NCBI GenBank assembly: GCA_900544105.1
Contig: UQUC01000074.1
Span: 1-10,409, forward strand
Length of the DNA stretch: 10,409 nt
Origin: an uncultured Oscillibacter sp.
GTDB lineage: Bacteria; Bacillota; Clostridia; Oscillospirales; Oscillospiraceae
Direction of reading: 5' to 3'
The notes beneath the pieces were generated by a model. The model did no database searches. It saw only the letters and a list, made by a program, of their open reading frames with translations, and was not told the origin of the DNA. Below are positions 1-7,291 of this stretch, piece by piece (the first letter of the stretch is position 1; every line of letters starts with the position of its first letter). A program made the translations under genes and the position numbers.

Positions 1-84
1 GGCAAAAAAGCCCGGAATATCAGGGAAAAGCGGCACAGAAACTCTCGTAATACGGTCTGAAGGCCGCCCGTCGTGCGCCTCAGT
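1..84 (+). other. 3' end of an unidentified plus-strand transcript (untranslated tail or structured RNA)
   Basis: No gene can be identified here. On the plus strand, 30-67 can fold into a nested stem: GCGGC (30-34) with GCCGC (63-67), CAGA (36-39) with TCTG (56-59), and CGT (46-48) with ACG (52-54). Hairpin terminators follow at 85-104 and 109-145, so a plus-strand transcript probably enters from the left and ends here. Each plus frame is open at the left edge, with stops at 48-50, 58-60 and 188-190, so the frame of any coding 3' end cannot be decided. I could not match it to RNase P RNA, tmRNA or SRP RNA. Confidence 0.3.
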
Positions 85-104
85 TCAGCAAGCGCTGATT
101 TTTT
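85..104 (+). terminator. Intrinsic terminator, first of a tandem pair
   Basis: A short stem TCAGC (85-89) pairs with GCTGA (94-98) across a 4-base loop and is followed at once by six Ts (99-104), the usual layout of a rho-independent terminator on the plus strand. The stem is only 5 bp and therefore modest. It would end a transcript coming from beyond the left edge and converging on the purine operon. Confidence 0.55.
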
Positions 105-108
105 CAAG

Positions 109-149
109 AAATCCCTGGAACCGTACGGTTTCAGGGATTTTCCTTTTAT
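109..149 (+). terminator. Second plus-strand hairpin terminator
   Basis: A near-perfect inverted repeat spans 109-140. AAATCCCTG (109-117) pairs with CAGGGATTT (132-140), and AACCG (119-123) pairs with CGGTT (126-130) around a two-base centre. The one imperfect position (118/131) is a G-U wobble in plus-strand RNA but an A-C mismatch in minus-strand RNA. A broken T tract follows on the plus side (TTTT, CC, TTTT), while the minus side has no U run. Both facts favour termination of plus-strand transcription, as a backup to the hairpin at 85-104. Confidence 0.6.
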
Positions 150-392
150 TCAAATTTTGCAAAATGCGGCAAAAAACCAGAAAAAGTTGAGATTCATTCT
201 GATAAAATCAATTTTCAAGGTTCGATTTTGCGCTTTAAAATCGGTGTAGGCCTTCCTCTTCTTCAACTTTCACACGCTCGTTTTTGCATTGTGTAAATTT
301 GACTATGGCGCGCCCTAAGTGTATCGTGCAAAAGGAAAAAGAGGCATCACGTGGGATATGCCCAAGTTGAAAATAATTTTATAAAAAATGGC
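142..392. other. AT-rich non-coding region between convergent terminators
   Basis: About 250 bases with no credible gene and clearly richer in A/T than the coding DNA. It lies between the plus-strand terminators and the purine operon terminator, so it should be little transcribed. It carries several small dyads: AAAAT/ATTTT at 204-215, a 7-bp repeat CGATTTT (223-229) with AAAATCG (237-243), TTTTGCA (282-288) with TGCAAAA (327-333), the 8-bp palindrome GGCGCGCC (307-314), CACGTG (348-353) inside GGCAT/ATGCC (343-347 and 358-362), and TTCAACTT (262-269) with AAGTTGAA (364-371). I see no convincing promoter and assign no function. Confidence 0.5.
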
Positions 393-422
393 GGCGGGAG
401 TATCTGAATCGATACTCCCGCC
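380..422 (-). terminator. Rho-independent terminator of the purine operon, downstream of fhs
   Basis: A perfect 12-bp stem, GGCGGGAGTATC (393-404) with GATACTCCCGCC (411-422), encloses a 6-base loop. On the minus strand the stem is followed by GCCA and then six Ts and further A/T (392 down to about 380). It begins 48 bases beyond the fhs stop codon. The strong GC stem plus U-rich tail marks the end of the purM-to-fhs transcript. On the plus strand the stem is followed by only three Ts, so it is mainly a minus-strand terminator. Confidence 0.85.
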
Positions 423-470
423 TTTGCTGTACTTATTTCTGTTGTTTGCCTCGTGTTGACCTTGCCCTTT

Positions 471-2162
471 TTAGAACAAGCCGGTGATCTTGCCGTCCTC
501 GTCCACGTCGATCTTTTCGGCAGCGGGGACCTTGGGGAGACCGGGCATGGTCATGATGTCACCCGTGAGGGCCACGATGAACCCGGCGCCGGCGCTGACC
601 TTCAGATTCCGCACAGTGACGGTGAAGCCCTCAGGCGCACCCAGCAGAGTGGGATCGTCGGACAGGGAATACTGGGTCTTTGCCATGCACACCGGCAGAT
701 CGCCGAAGCCCAGATCAAAGAGCTGCTTGGCCTGTTTCTGGGCGGCGGGAGTCAGGACTGCCTGTGCGCCGCCGTAGACACGGTTTACAATAGCGTTGAG
801 CTTATAGATGAGAGAGGTGTTATCGGGATAGGCAAAGGTGAATTCCTCCGGGCTCGGCTGTTCCGGGCAGGGCTCCTCACACAGGCGCACTACCTCGGCA
901 GCCAGGGCCTTGCCACCCTCGCCGCCCTTGGCCCAGACCTCGGACAGCACAGCGCGGACGCCCAGCTCCCGGCACTTGTCCTCCACCAGCCGCAGCTCGG
1001 CTTCCGTGTCGGTGGGGAAGGCATTGACCGCCACCACGCAGGGCAGGTGGAAGGTGTTGCGGATGGTATCTACATGATGGAGCAGATTGGGCAGGCCCTT
1101 TTCCAGAGCGTCCAGATTCTCATGGTTCAGCTCAGTTTTGGGCACGCCGCCATGACTTTTCAGCGCCCGGACAGTGGCTACCACCACCACGGCGCTGGGC
1201 CGCAGTCCCGCCAGACGGCACTTGATGTCCAGGAATTTTTCCGCGCCCAGATCCGCGCCGAAGCCGGCCTCAGTCACAGCGTAATCGCCCAGCTTCAGGG
1301 CCATGCGGGTGGCGGTGACGGAGTTGCAGCCGTGGGCGATGTTGGCGAAGGGACCGCCGTGGATCAGTGTGGGCGTCCCCTCCAGCGTCTGCACCAGATT
1401 GGGCTTCAGAGCGTCCTTTAGCAGGGCGGTCATAGCGCCTTCGGCTTTCAGGTCGTGAGCGGTGACGGGCTTACCATCGTAGGTGTAGGCCACGATCATC
1501 CGGCTCAGCCGTGCTTTCAGATCGGTGATGTCACTGGCGAGACACAGCACCGCCATGACCTCGCTGGCCACGGTGATGTCAAAGCCGTCCTCCCGGGGAA
1601 CGCCCTGCATTTTGCCGCCGATGCCGTCAATGATGTGGCGGAGCTGGCGGTCATTCATATCCACGCAGCGCTTCCAGGTGATCTGCTTTACGTCAATCCC
1701 CAGAGCGTTGCCCTGCTGAATGTGGTTATCCAGCATGGCGGCCAGCAGGTTGTTGGCCGCGCCGATAGCGTGGAAATCACCGGTGAAGTGGAGGTTGATG
1801 TCCTCCATGGGCACCACCTGAGCATAGCCGCCGCCGGCGGCGCCGCCCTTGACGCCGAACACGGGGCCGAGAGAGGGTTCTCGCAGAGCGGCTACGGCGT
1901 TTTTGCCCAGCTTCCGCAGACCGTCGGCCAGACCCACGGAGGTTGTGGTCTTGCCCTCGCCCGCCGGGGTGGGGTTGATGGCGGTCACCAGGATCAGCTT
2001 GCCGTCAGGCCGGTCGGCCCGATCCTTCAGCAGACGGTGATCGATTTTGGCCTTGTAGCGGCCATACTGCTCCAGATATTCCTCATCGATCCTCGCAGTG
2101 GCGGCGATCTCCGTGATAGGGCGCATCCGGCACTGCTGGGCGATCTCAATATCAGTCAACAT
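471..2162 (-). CDS. fhs: Formate-tetrahydrofolate ligase (10-formyl-THF synthetase)
   Basis: This cytoplasmic enzyme joins formate to tetrahydrofolate using ATP and yields 10-formyl-THF. The protein is 563 residues, close to the usual length of about 556-560. Visible motifs are the P-loop TPAGEGKTT (residues 65-73), the conserved block REPSLGPVFGVKGGAAGGG (94-112), then PMEDINLHFTGD (118-129), GFGADLGAEKF in the middle and TGDIMTMPGLPKVPA near the C-terminus. I chose the ATG at 2162 because GGGAGG lies 9 bases upstream, inside the gap after purL. A TTG at 2192 in the same frame would add ten residues, overlap the end of purL and lie upstream of this site. It is the last gene of the operon, 19 bases after purL. 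Its product is the formyl donor for PurN and the AICAR transformylase, which explains its place here. Identification is secure from the motifs. Confidence 0.96.
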   Translation of the reverse strand: MLTDIEIAQQCRMRPITEIAATARIDEEYLEQYGRYKAKIDHRLLKDRADRPDGKLILVTAINPTPAGEGKTTTSVGLADGLRKLGKNAVAALREPSLGPVFGVKGGAAGGGYAQVVPMEDINLHFTGDFHAIGAANNLLAAMLDNHIQQGNALGIDVKQITWKRCVDMNDRQLRHIIDGIGGKMQGVPREDGFDITVASEVMAVLCLASDITDLKARLSRMIVAYTYDGKPVTAHDLKAEGAMTALLKDALKPNLVQTLEGTPTLIHGGPFANIAHGCNSVTATRMALKLGDYAVTEAGFGADLGAEKFLDIKCRLAGLRPSAVVVVATVRALKSHGGVPKTELNHENLDALEKGLPNLLHHVDTIRNTFHLPCVVAVNAFPTDTEAELRLVEDKCRELGVRAVLSEVWAKGGEGGKALAAEVVRLCEEPCPEQPSPEEFTFAYPDNTSLIYKLNAIVNRVYGGAQAVLTPAAQKQAKQLFDLGFGDLPVCMAKTQYSLSDDPTLLGAPEGFTVTVRNLKVSAGAGFIVALTGDIMTMPGLPKVPAAEKIDVDEDGKITGLF

Positions 2163-2170
2163 GATCCGTG

Positions 2171-2177
2171 TCCTCCC
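2171..2177 (-). promoter_or_regulatory. Ribosome binding site that fixes the fhs start
   Basis: On the minus strand this reads GGGAGGA, eight bases before the ATG at 2162. It lies in the 19-base purL-fhs gap. It supports the ATG start over the TTG 30 bases further upstream, which overlaps the last codons of purL. Confidence 0.8.
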
Positions 2178-2181
2178 ATTC

Positions 2182-5100
2182 TCAAATGTCAAAATATTTC
2201 TTCGCAGACTGGAACAACTTCATATCATAGCAGCCGTCTACATTTTTGTAAAGACCGTCGGCCACACGCTCAGAATGGCCCATTTTGCCCAGCACCCGGC
2301 CGTCGGGAGACATGATGCCCTCCACGGCCCAGATGGAGCCGTTGGGGTTTACATCCACATCCATGCCGGGAACACCGCGCTCGTCCACATACTGAGTGAC
2401 GATCTGGCCGTTGTCAGCCAGCTTCCGAACCAGCTCCTCACTGCACAGGAACCGGCCCTCGCCATGGGAGATGGGGACGGTGTAAATGTCGCCCACCTGC
2501 GTCCCTGCCAGCCACGGAGAGCGGTTGGAGGCAACGCGGGTCCGCACCAGGCGGGACTGGTGGCGGCTGATGGTGTTGAAGGTCAGGGTGGGGCAGGTTT
2601 CGTCGGTATCAATGATCTCACCGTAAGGCACCAGACCCAGCTTGATGAGCGCCTGGAAACCGTTGCAGATGCCCAGCATCAGGCCGTCCCGGTTTTTCAG
2701 CAGGTCCATGGTGGCGTCCCGCACCTCCGGGTTGCGGAAGAAAGCGGTGATGAATTTGGCGGAGCCGTCCGGCTCGTCACCACCGGAGAAACCGCCGGGG
2801 ACAAAAATGATCTGACTGTTCCGGGCTGCCTTGGCGAAACGGCTGATGGAGTCGGCCACGCCCTGAGCGGACTGGTTGTTCAACACCAGGATCTCAGGTT
2901 CCAATCCGGCCCGCTGAACGGCACGGGCGGAGTCGTATTCGCAGTTGGTACCGGGGAATACGGGGATCAGCACCTTGGGGACCGCCACGCCAGCCTTGGG
3001 AGCCGTCCGGGGAGCGGCGGGGGCGGAGAGCACGGGGACCTCCGCCGGATCGACGATGGTACGGCTGGGATAGACAGATTCCAGAACGCCCTCGTTCAAA
3101 GCCAGAAGCTCAGAAATGGGGGCGCTGTCACCGGCGATCCGCACCACAGGCTCGGCGGTGGTGACGCCCAGACGGACGGCTTCCGCCGTGTCCTCGGTCA
3201 GTTCCGCTACGATGGTGCCGGGATACAGGGTGTTCCAATCCAAGTCGGCGTTTTCGGCGGTGAAGCCGATCTCGTTGCCGAAGGACATCTTCATCACGCC
3301 CTCAGCAAGACCGTTTTCCACGGCCCACGCCGCCCGGACCTTGCCGGCCAGCGCCAGAGCATGTAGCCGCTCCCATGCCGCCTTGACGCTATCTGCGTCC
3401 GTGCCGGAGAACAGGTAAACGGGATGGCCCGCTTCCTTGAACTCAGGAGAAAGCACCTCGCCGGTTTTCAGCGGGGCGATGGCGAAGGAGATCAGCGTGG
3501 GCGGTACGTCCAGATCCAGGAAGGTGCCGGACATGGAGTCTTTACCGCCAATGGCGGCGGCGCCCAGCTCCAGCTGCGCGTCCACAGTGCCCAGCAGAGC
3601 GGAGAAGGGCTTGCCCCAGCGCTCCGGCTCATTGCGGAGCTTCTCAAAGAACTCCTGGAAGGAGAGATAGGCTTTTTTGTAGTTCGCACCGGTGGCCACC
3701 AGCTTGGCCATAGAGGTGTAGACTGCGTTGTAGGCCCCGGTGTAGGGGTCAATGCAGGTCTGCTCCGGGTCGCAGCCCCAGGCCATGACACTGGCCTGAT
3801 CCGTTTCCTGACCGGGCAGGACGGGGAACACGGCGGCCATGGCCTGCGCCGGGGTGCGCTGTGTCCGGCCACCGAAGGGCATGAGGATGGAACCGGCGCC
3901 GATGGTACTGTCAAACCGCTCCACAAGGCCGCGGCGGGAGGCACATTTCAGGCTGGAGGCCATCTCCCGGAGGGACTGGAACCGGGGCGTTGCAAGCTCA
4001 GTGCGGTCCTTCTCTGCCACACGGACCCCGGCGTGCTTCACAGCGCCGTTGGTATTCAGGAAGTCACGGCTCAGGTCGGCGATGACCGTGCCGTTCCACT
4101 CCATGACCATCCGGGCCTCCTCCGTGACCACAGCCACCCGGTAGGCTTCCAGATTTTCCGATTCGGCGGCGGCGATGAAGGCGTCCACATCTTCGGGGGC
4201 CACCACCACGGCCATGCGCTCCTGAGATTCGGAGATGGCCAGCTCCGTGCCATCCAGACCGTCATACTTCTTGCGAACGGCGTCCAGATCGATCCGCAGA
4301 CCGTCCGCCAGTTCGCCGATGGCAACGCTGACGCCACCGGCGCCAAAGTCGTTGCACCGCTTGATGAGGCGGGTCACGGCGCTGTCACGGAACAACCGCT
4401 GGATCTTGCGCTCCTCGGGGGCGTTGCCCTTCTGGACCTCGGAGGCCATGGTGGAGAGGGATTTCAGGTTGTGACTCTTGGAAGAACCGGTGGCGCCGCC
4501 GATGCCGTCCCGGCCGGTGCGTCCGCCCAGCAGAATGACCACATCCCCAGGAACGGGGCACTCACGGCGGACATTATAGGCGGGAGCCGCCGCCACCACC
4601 GCGCCACATTCCAGGCGCTTGGCGATGTAGCCCTCATGGTACAGTTCCGCCACATGGCCGGTGGCCAGACCGATCTGGTTGCCATAGGAGGAATAGCCCG
4701 CGGCGGCGGTCTGGCACAGCTTCCGCTGAGGCAGCTTGCCGGAGAGGGTCTGGTCCAGAGAGGCACGGGGATCTCCCGCGCCGGTCACCCGCATGGCCTG
4801 ATGGACATAGGCACGGCCGGACAGGGGGTCCCGGATGCAGCCACCGATGCAGGTGGCCGCGCCACCGAATGGCTCGATCTCCGTGGGGTGGTTGTGGGTC
4901 TCATTTTTGAACATCAGCAGCCAGTCCTGGGCCTCGCCGTCCACCGTGGCGGTGACGTGGATAGAGCAGGCATTGATCTCCTCACTCTCGTCCAGCTCCG
5001 GCAGCAGGCCCCGCTTTTTCAGGACCTTCGCGCCGATAGTGGCAATGTCCATCAGGGTCTGGGGCCGCTTGGCGGCCTTTTCCTCGCCGTAGACCTCCAC

Positions 5101-5856
5101 ACGGGCGGCCAGATACCGCTCGTAGGCGGCTTGAATAGCCGCATCGTGGATCTCCACCTGGTCGATGTGGGTGGAGAAGGTGGTGTGGCGGCAGTGGTCG
5201 GACCAGTAGGTGTCTACCACCCGGATCTCGGTGATGGTGGGGTCCCGCCCCTCGTCATCCCGGAAATAGCCCTGCAAAAATTTCAGATCGTCCAGATCCA
5301 TGGCAAGGCCCAGCTCGTCCCGCAGAGCGTCCAGCGCGGCAGCGTCCATGGCGGTGAAGCCCTCCACGGTTCGCACGGTGGTGGGGATGTCGTATTCCAT
5401 CCGCAGGGTCTCCGGCAGCTCCAGAGACGCCTCCCGGCTCTCCACCGGGTTGATGACATACTTCTTGACGGCCTCGACCTGCTCCGCCGTCAGCTCGCCC
5501 TCCAGGACGTATACCCGGGCGGTGCGGACCGTGGGCCGCTCTCCCTGAGATAAGATCTGGATGCACTGGGCGGCGGAGTCCGCCCGCTGGTCGTACTGAC
5601 CGGGCAGATACTCTACGGCGAACACCGTGTCTCCCTGAGGCACTTCACTTGTCACCGTGTCCAGCTGGGGCTCGGACAGCACCGTTTGAACGGCGTAGTC
5701 GAACAGCTCCCGGCTGATGCCCTCCAAATCATAGCGGTTGAACAGCCGCAGGCCCGTCAGGGACTGAATACCCAGAAATGCCCGCAGGTCCTCCAACAGA
5801 GCGCGGGCTTCGTTAGCCAGCGCTTCTTTCTTTTCTACATATACTCTGTAAACCAT
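2182..5856 (-). CDS. purL: Phosphoribosylformylglycinamidine synthase, large single-chain clostridial type
   Basis: It converts FGAR, glutamine and ATP to FGAM (step 4). At 1,224 residues it is the fused form, with synthetase and glutaminase in one chain rather than separate PurS, PurL and PurQ. In order: an N-terminal PurS-like region (about 1-140); the synthetase core with WSDHCRHTTF (218-227), FKNETHNHPTEIEPFGG (316-332), GGRTGRDGIGGATGSS (444-459), NDFGAGGVS (502-510) and GGKDSMSG (770-777); an Ala/Pro-rich linker (about 936-960); and a class I glutaminase domain from about 961. The glutaminase has its nucleophile Cys1064 in GICNGFQ and the His1194/Glu1196 pair in GHSERV, so the triad looks intact. 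Its start lies 17 bases after the purD stop, and the site AAGGGAG overlaps that stop. The family resembles the clostridial FGAM synthase type (recalled as TIGR01857). No frameshift is seen. Confidence 0.97.
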   Translation of the reverse strand: MVYRVYVEKKEALANEARALLEDLRAFLGIQSLTGLRLFNRYDLEGISRELFDYAVQTVLSEPQLDTVTSEVPQGDTVFAVEYLPGQYDQRADSAAQCIQILSQGERPTVRTARVYVLEGELTAEQVEAVKKYVINPVESREASLELPETLRMEYDIPTTVRTVEGFTAMDAAALDALRDELGLAMDLDDLKFLQGYFRDDEGRDPTITEIRVVDTYWSDHCRHTTFSTHIDQVEIHDAAIQAAYERYLAARVEVYGEEKAAKRPQTLMDIATIGAKVLKKRGLLPELDESEEINACSIHVTATVDGEAQDWLLMFKNETHNHPTEIEPFGGAATCIGGCIRDPLSGRAYVHQAMRVTGAGDPRASLDQTLSGKLPQRKLCQTAAAGYSSYGNQIGLATGHVAELYHEGYIAKRLECGAVVAAAPAYNVRRECPVPGDVVILLGGRTGRDGIGGATGSSKSHNLKSLSTMASEVQKGNAPEERKIQRLFRDSAVTRLIKRCNDFGAGGVSVAIGELADGLRIDLDAVRKKYDGLDGTELAISESQERMAVVVAPEDVDAFIAAAESENLEAYRVAVVTEEARMVMEWNGTVIADLSRDFLNTNGAVKHAGVRVAEKDRTELATPRFQSLREMASSLKCASRRGLVERFDSTIGAGSILMPFGGRTQRTPAQAMAAVFPVLPGQETDQASVMAWGCDPEQTCIDPYTGAYNAVYTSMAKLVATGANYKKAYLSFQEFFEKLRNEPERWGKPFSALLGTVDAQLELGAAAIGGKDSMSGTFLDLDVPPTLISFAIAPLKTGEVLSPEFKEAGHPVYLFSGTDADSVKAAWERLHALALAGKVRAAWAVENGLAEGVMKMSFGNEIGFTAENADLDWNTLYPGTIVAELTEDTAEAVRLGVTTAEPVVRIAGDSAPISELLALNEGVLESVYPSRTIVDPAEVPVLSAPAAPRTAPKAGVAVPKVLIPVFPGTNCEYDSARAVQRAGLEPEILVLNNQSAQGVADSISRFAKAARNSQIIFVPGGFSGGDEPDGSAKFITAFFRNPEVRDATMDLLKNRDGLMLGICNGFQALIKLGLVPYGEIIDTDETCPTLTFNTISRHQSRLVRTRVASNRSPWLAGTQVGDIYTVPISHGEGRFLCSEELVRKLADNGQIVTQYVDERGVPGMDVDVNPNGSIWAVEGIMSPDGRVLGKMGHSERVADGLYKNVDGCYDMKLFQSAKKYFDI

Positions 5857-5873
5857 GCCTGCCCTTGCTCCCT

Positions 5874-7145
5874 TCAGTGTTCCAGCGCTTTCAGGGCGCG
5901 CTGGCCGATATCGTGACGGTAGAAGGCGTTGTCGAAATGAACGCTTTCCACCCGCTCGTAGGCTTTTTCGATGGCGCTTTTCAGATCCGCCGCCGTGGCG
6001 GTAACGCCCAGCACCCGGCCGCCGCTGGTCAGCAGATGGTCTTCCTCCCGCTTCGCTCCGGCCACATAGGTATGGGCGGCGATCTCAGCGGGCATGGTGA
6101 TGGTGAAGCCCTTTTCATAGTGCTCCGGGTAGCCACTGGACGCCATGATGACACAGCAGGCGGCGCCGTCGGAGAACTTCACCTCAGTTTCCGCCAGCGT
6201 TCCATTCCGGCAGGCCTGCATGACCGTCAGCAGGTCACTTTCCAGAAGCGGCAGGATCACCTGCGTTTCCGGGTCACCGAAGCGGCAGTTGTACTCAATG
6301 ACCTTGGGGCCTTTCGGCGTCAGCATCAACCCGAAGTAGAGGCAGCCCCGGAAGGTGCGGTTTTCCGCGTTCATGGCCTCCATGGTGGGCAGGAAAATGG
6401 TCTCCATGCACACGCGGGCCATGTCCTCGGTGTAGTAGGGATTGGGGGCCACGGTGCCCATGCCGCCGGTATTCAGACCCTCGTCATGGTCATGGGCCCG
6501 CTTGTGGTCCATGGAGGATACCATGGGGACCACGGTCTTGCCGTCGGTAAAGGCCAGCACGGAGACCTCCGGGCCGGTGAGAAATTCCTCGATGACCACC
6601 TGATTTCCGCTGTCGCCGAAGGCGCGGTCCAGCATGATGGATTCCACGGCGGCAACGGCGTCCTCCCGGGTCTCAGCGATGAGCACACCCTTGCCCAGGG
6701 CCAGACCGTCGGCCTTGACCACCACGGGCAGGGCACAGGACTTCACATAGTCCATCGCGGCGGCAGCATCGGTGAATACCTGATACTCCGCCGTGGGGAT
6801 ACCGTATTTTTTCATCAGGTCTTTGGAAAAGACCTTGCTGCCCTCAATGATGGCGGCTTTTGCCTCAGGGCCAAAGCAGGGGATCCCGGCGGCCTCCAGT
6901 GCGTCTACCGCACCCAGCACCAGCGGATCGTCCGGCGCAACCACGGCGAAGTCGATGTTGTGGGTCTTGGCAAAGTCCACCTGTGCGGGAATATCCTTCG
7001 CACCGATCTCCGGGACGCACACAGCGTCAGCGGCGATGCCGCCGTTGCCGGGAGCGCAGTAGATCGTCTCCACAGCGGGATTCTCTTTCAATTTTTTGAC
7101 GATGGCGTGCTCACGGCCGCCGCCGCCGATAACCAGAAGGTTCAT
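5874..7145 (-). CDS. purD: Phosphoribosylamine-glycine ligase (GAR synthetase)
   Basis: It joins phosphoribosylamine and glycine with ATP to form GAR (step 2). The protein is 423 residues, normal for the family. The N-terminal nucleotide-like fold begins MNLLVIGGGGREHA. An ATP-grasp core follows, with VVVKADGLALGKGV (141-154), the loop DHKRAHDHDEGLNTGGMGT (213-231) and EYNCRFGDPETQ (284-295), and then the C-terminal lid domain. The start ATG is preceded by AGGGAGGG four bases upstream. It is separated from the transformylase gene by 146 bases, the only long gap in the operon, which contains a strong hairpin at 7173-7234. It runs directly into purL. In many bacteria purD follows purH; that order is kept here relative to the transformylase gene. 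Confidence 0.97.
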   Translation of the reverse strand: MNLLVIGGGGREHAIVKKLKENPAVETIYCAPGNGGIAADAVCVPEIGAKDIPAQVDFAKTHNIDFAVVAPDDPLVLGAVDALEAAGIPCFGPEAKAAIIEGSKVFSKDLMKKYGIPTAEYQVFTDAAAAMDYVKSCALPVVVKADGLALGKGVLIAETREDAVAAVESIMLDRAFGDSGNQVVIEEFLTGPEVSVLAFTDGKTVVPMVSSMDHKRAHDHDEGLNTGGMGTVAPNPYYTEDMARVCMETIFLPTMEAMNAENRTFRGCLYFGLMLTPKGPKVIEYNCRFGDPETQVILPLLESDLLTVMQACRNGTLAETEVKFSDGAACCVIMASSGYPEHYEKGFTITMPAEIAAHTYVAGAKREEDHLLTSGGRVLGVTATAADLKSAIEKAYERVESVHFDNAFYRHDIGQRALKALEH

Positions 7146-7291
7146 GGTTCCCTCCCTGAATGATTTTTGGATGCTGCCCCGCTGATGTTTCCCGCAAACC
7201 GGTAAGGCGTTTGCGGCGAAACGTGCGGGGCAGCGGAACGGATCTGCATTTGCGTCTGTGTGGACACGGAAGCTTTGATTTACGCGGCGGC
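7146..7291 (-). promoter_or_regulatory. Intergenic leader of purD
   Basis: This 146-base gap stands out because the other gene joints in the operon overlap or are under 20 bases. From the transformylase stop it holds about 57 bases with no recognisable motif, then the 62-base nested inverted repeat (7173-7234), then A/T-rich sequence, and then the purD ribosome binding site at 7150-7157. I see no clear -35/-10 pair, although an internal promoter cannot be excluded by eye. No known riboswitch (ZTP, purine or THF) was recognised in it. Confidence 0.5.
7173..7234 (-). repeat. Long nested inverted repeat (hairpin) upstream of purD
   Basis: Three nested perfect arms form one long hairpin: 10 bp between 7173-7182 (GCTGCCCCGC) and 7225-7234, 5 bp between 7187-7191 (GTTTC) and 7218-7222, and 8 bp between 7192-7199 (CCGCAAAC) and 7209-7216. 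The loop is 9 bases (7200-7208), with a single-base bulge at 7217 and a 4-by-2 internal loop. Neither side has a T run, so it is not a normal intrinsic terminator. Its lower end is about 15 bases from the purD ribosome binding site. It could act as an mRNA processing or stability element, an attenuator or translational control structure, or be a dispersed palindromic repeat. The structure itself is certain; the role is not known. Confidence 0.8.

Noticed and set aside
1..104. RNase P RNA, tmRNA or SRP RNA at the left edge
   Set aside because: The diagnostic conserved sequences that I know of for these RNAs are not present in the visible part.
2..190. Open frame entering from the left edge on the plus strand and running through both terminator hairpins
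   Set aside because: The frame passes through two T-tailed stem-loops and ends in AT-rich DNA. The encoded residues show no domain. It looks like chance openness, although the true frame of any upstream gene is unresolved.
2163..2192. Alternative TTG start for fhs, ten codons upstream
   Set aside because: It overlaps the purL stop and lies upstream of the good GGGAGG site, which is correctly spaced for the ATG at 2162. The shorter protein also fits the family length better.
3424..5553. A 709-codon open frame on the plus strand, opposite purL
   Set aside because: It is an antisense shadow created by the GC-biased codon use of purL. It has no family motifs, its composition is dominated by Gly, His, Gln and Leu, and the minus-strand gene is unmistakable.
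5865..7163. Long plus-strand open frame opposite purD, and similar ones opposite fhs, the transformylase gene and purN
   Set aside because: Same cause: mirror frames of real GC-rich genes. No ribosome binding sites or recognisable domains support them.
7173..7234. Reading the purD-upstream hairpin as an intrinsic terminator
   Set aside because: There is no T run after the stem on either strand. On the minus strand the stem is followed by ATCCAAAAATC, and the operon clearly continues into purD.
7146..7291. Possible ZTP, THF or purine riboswitch in the gap before purD
   Set aside because: I could not find the conserved cores of these classes. The main structure is one long hairpin rather than a junction or pseudoknot typical of them. 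A covariance-model scan would settle it.
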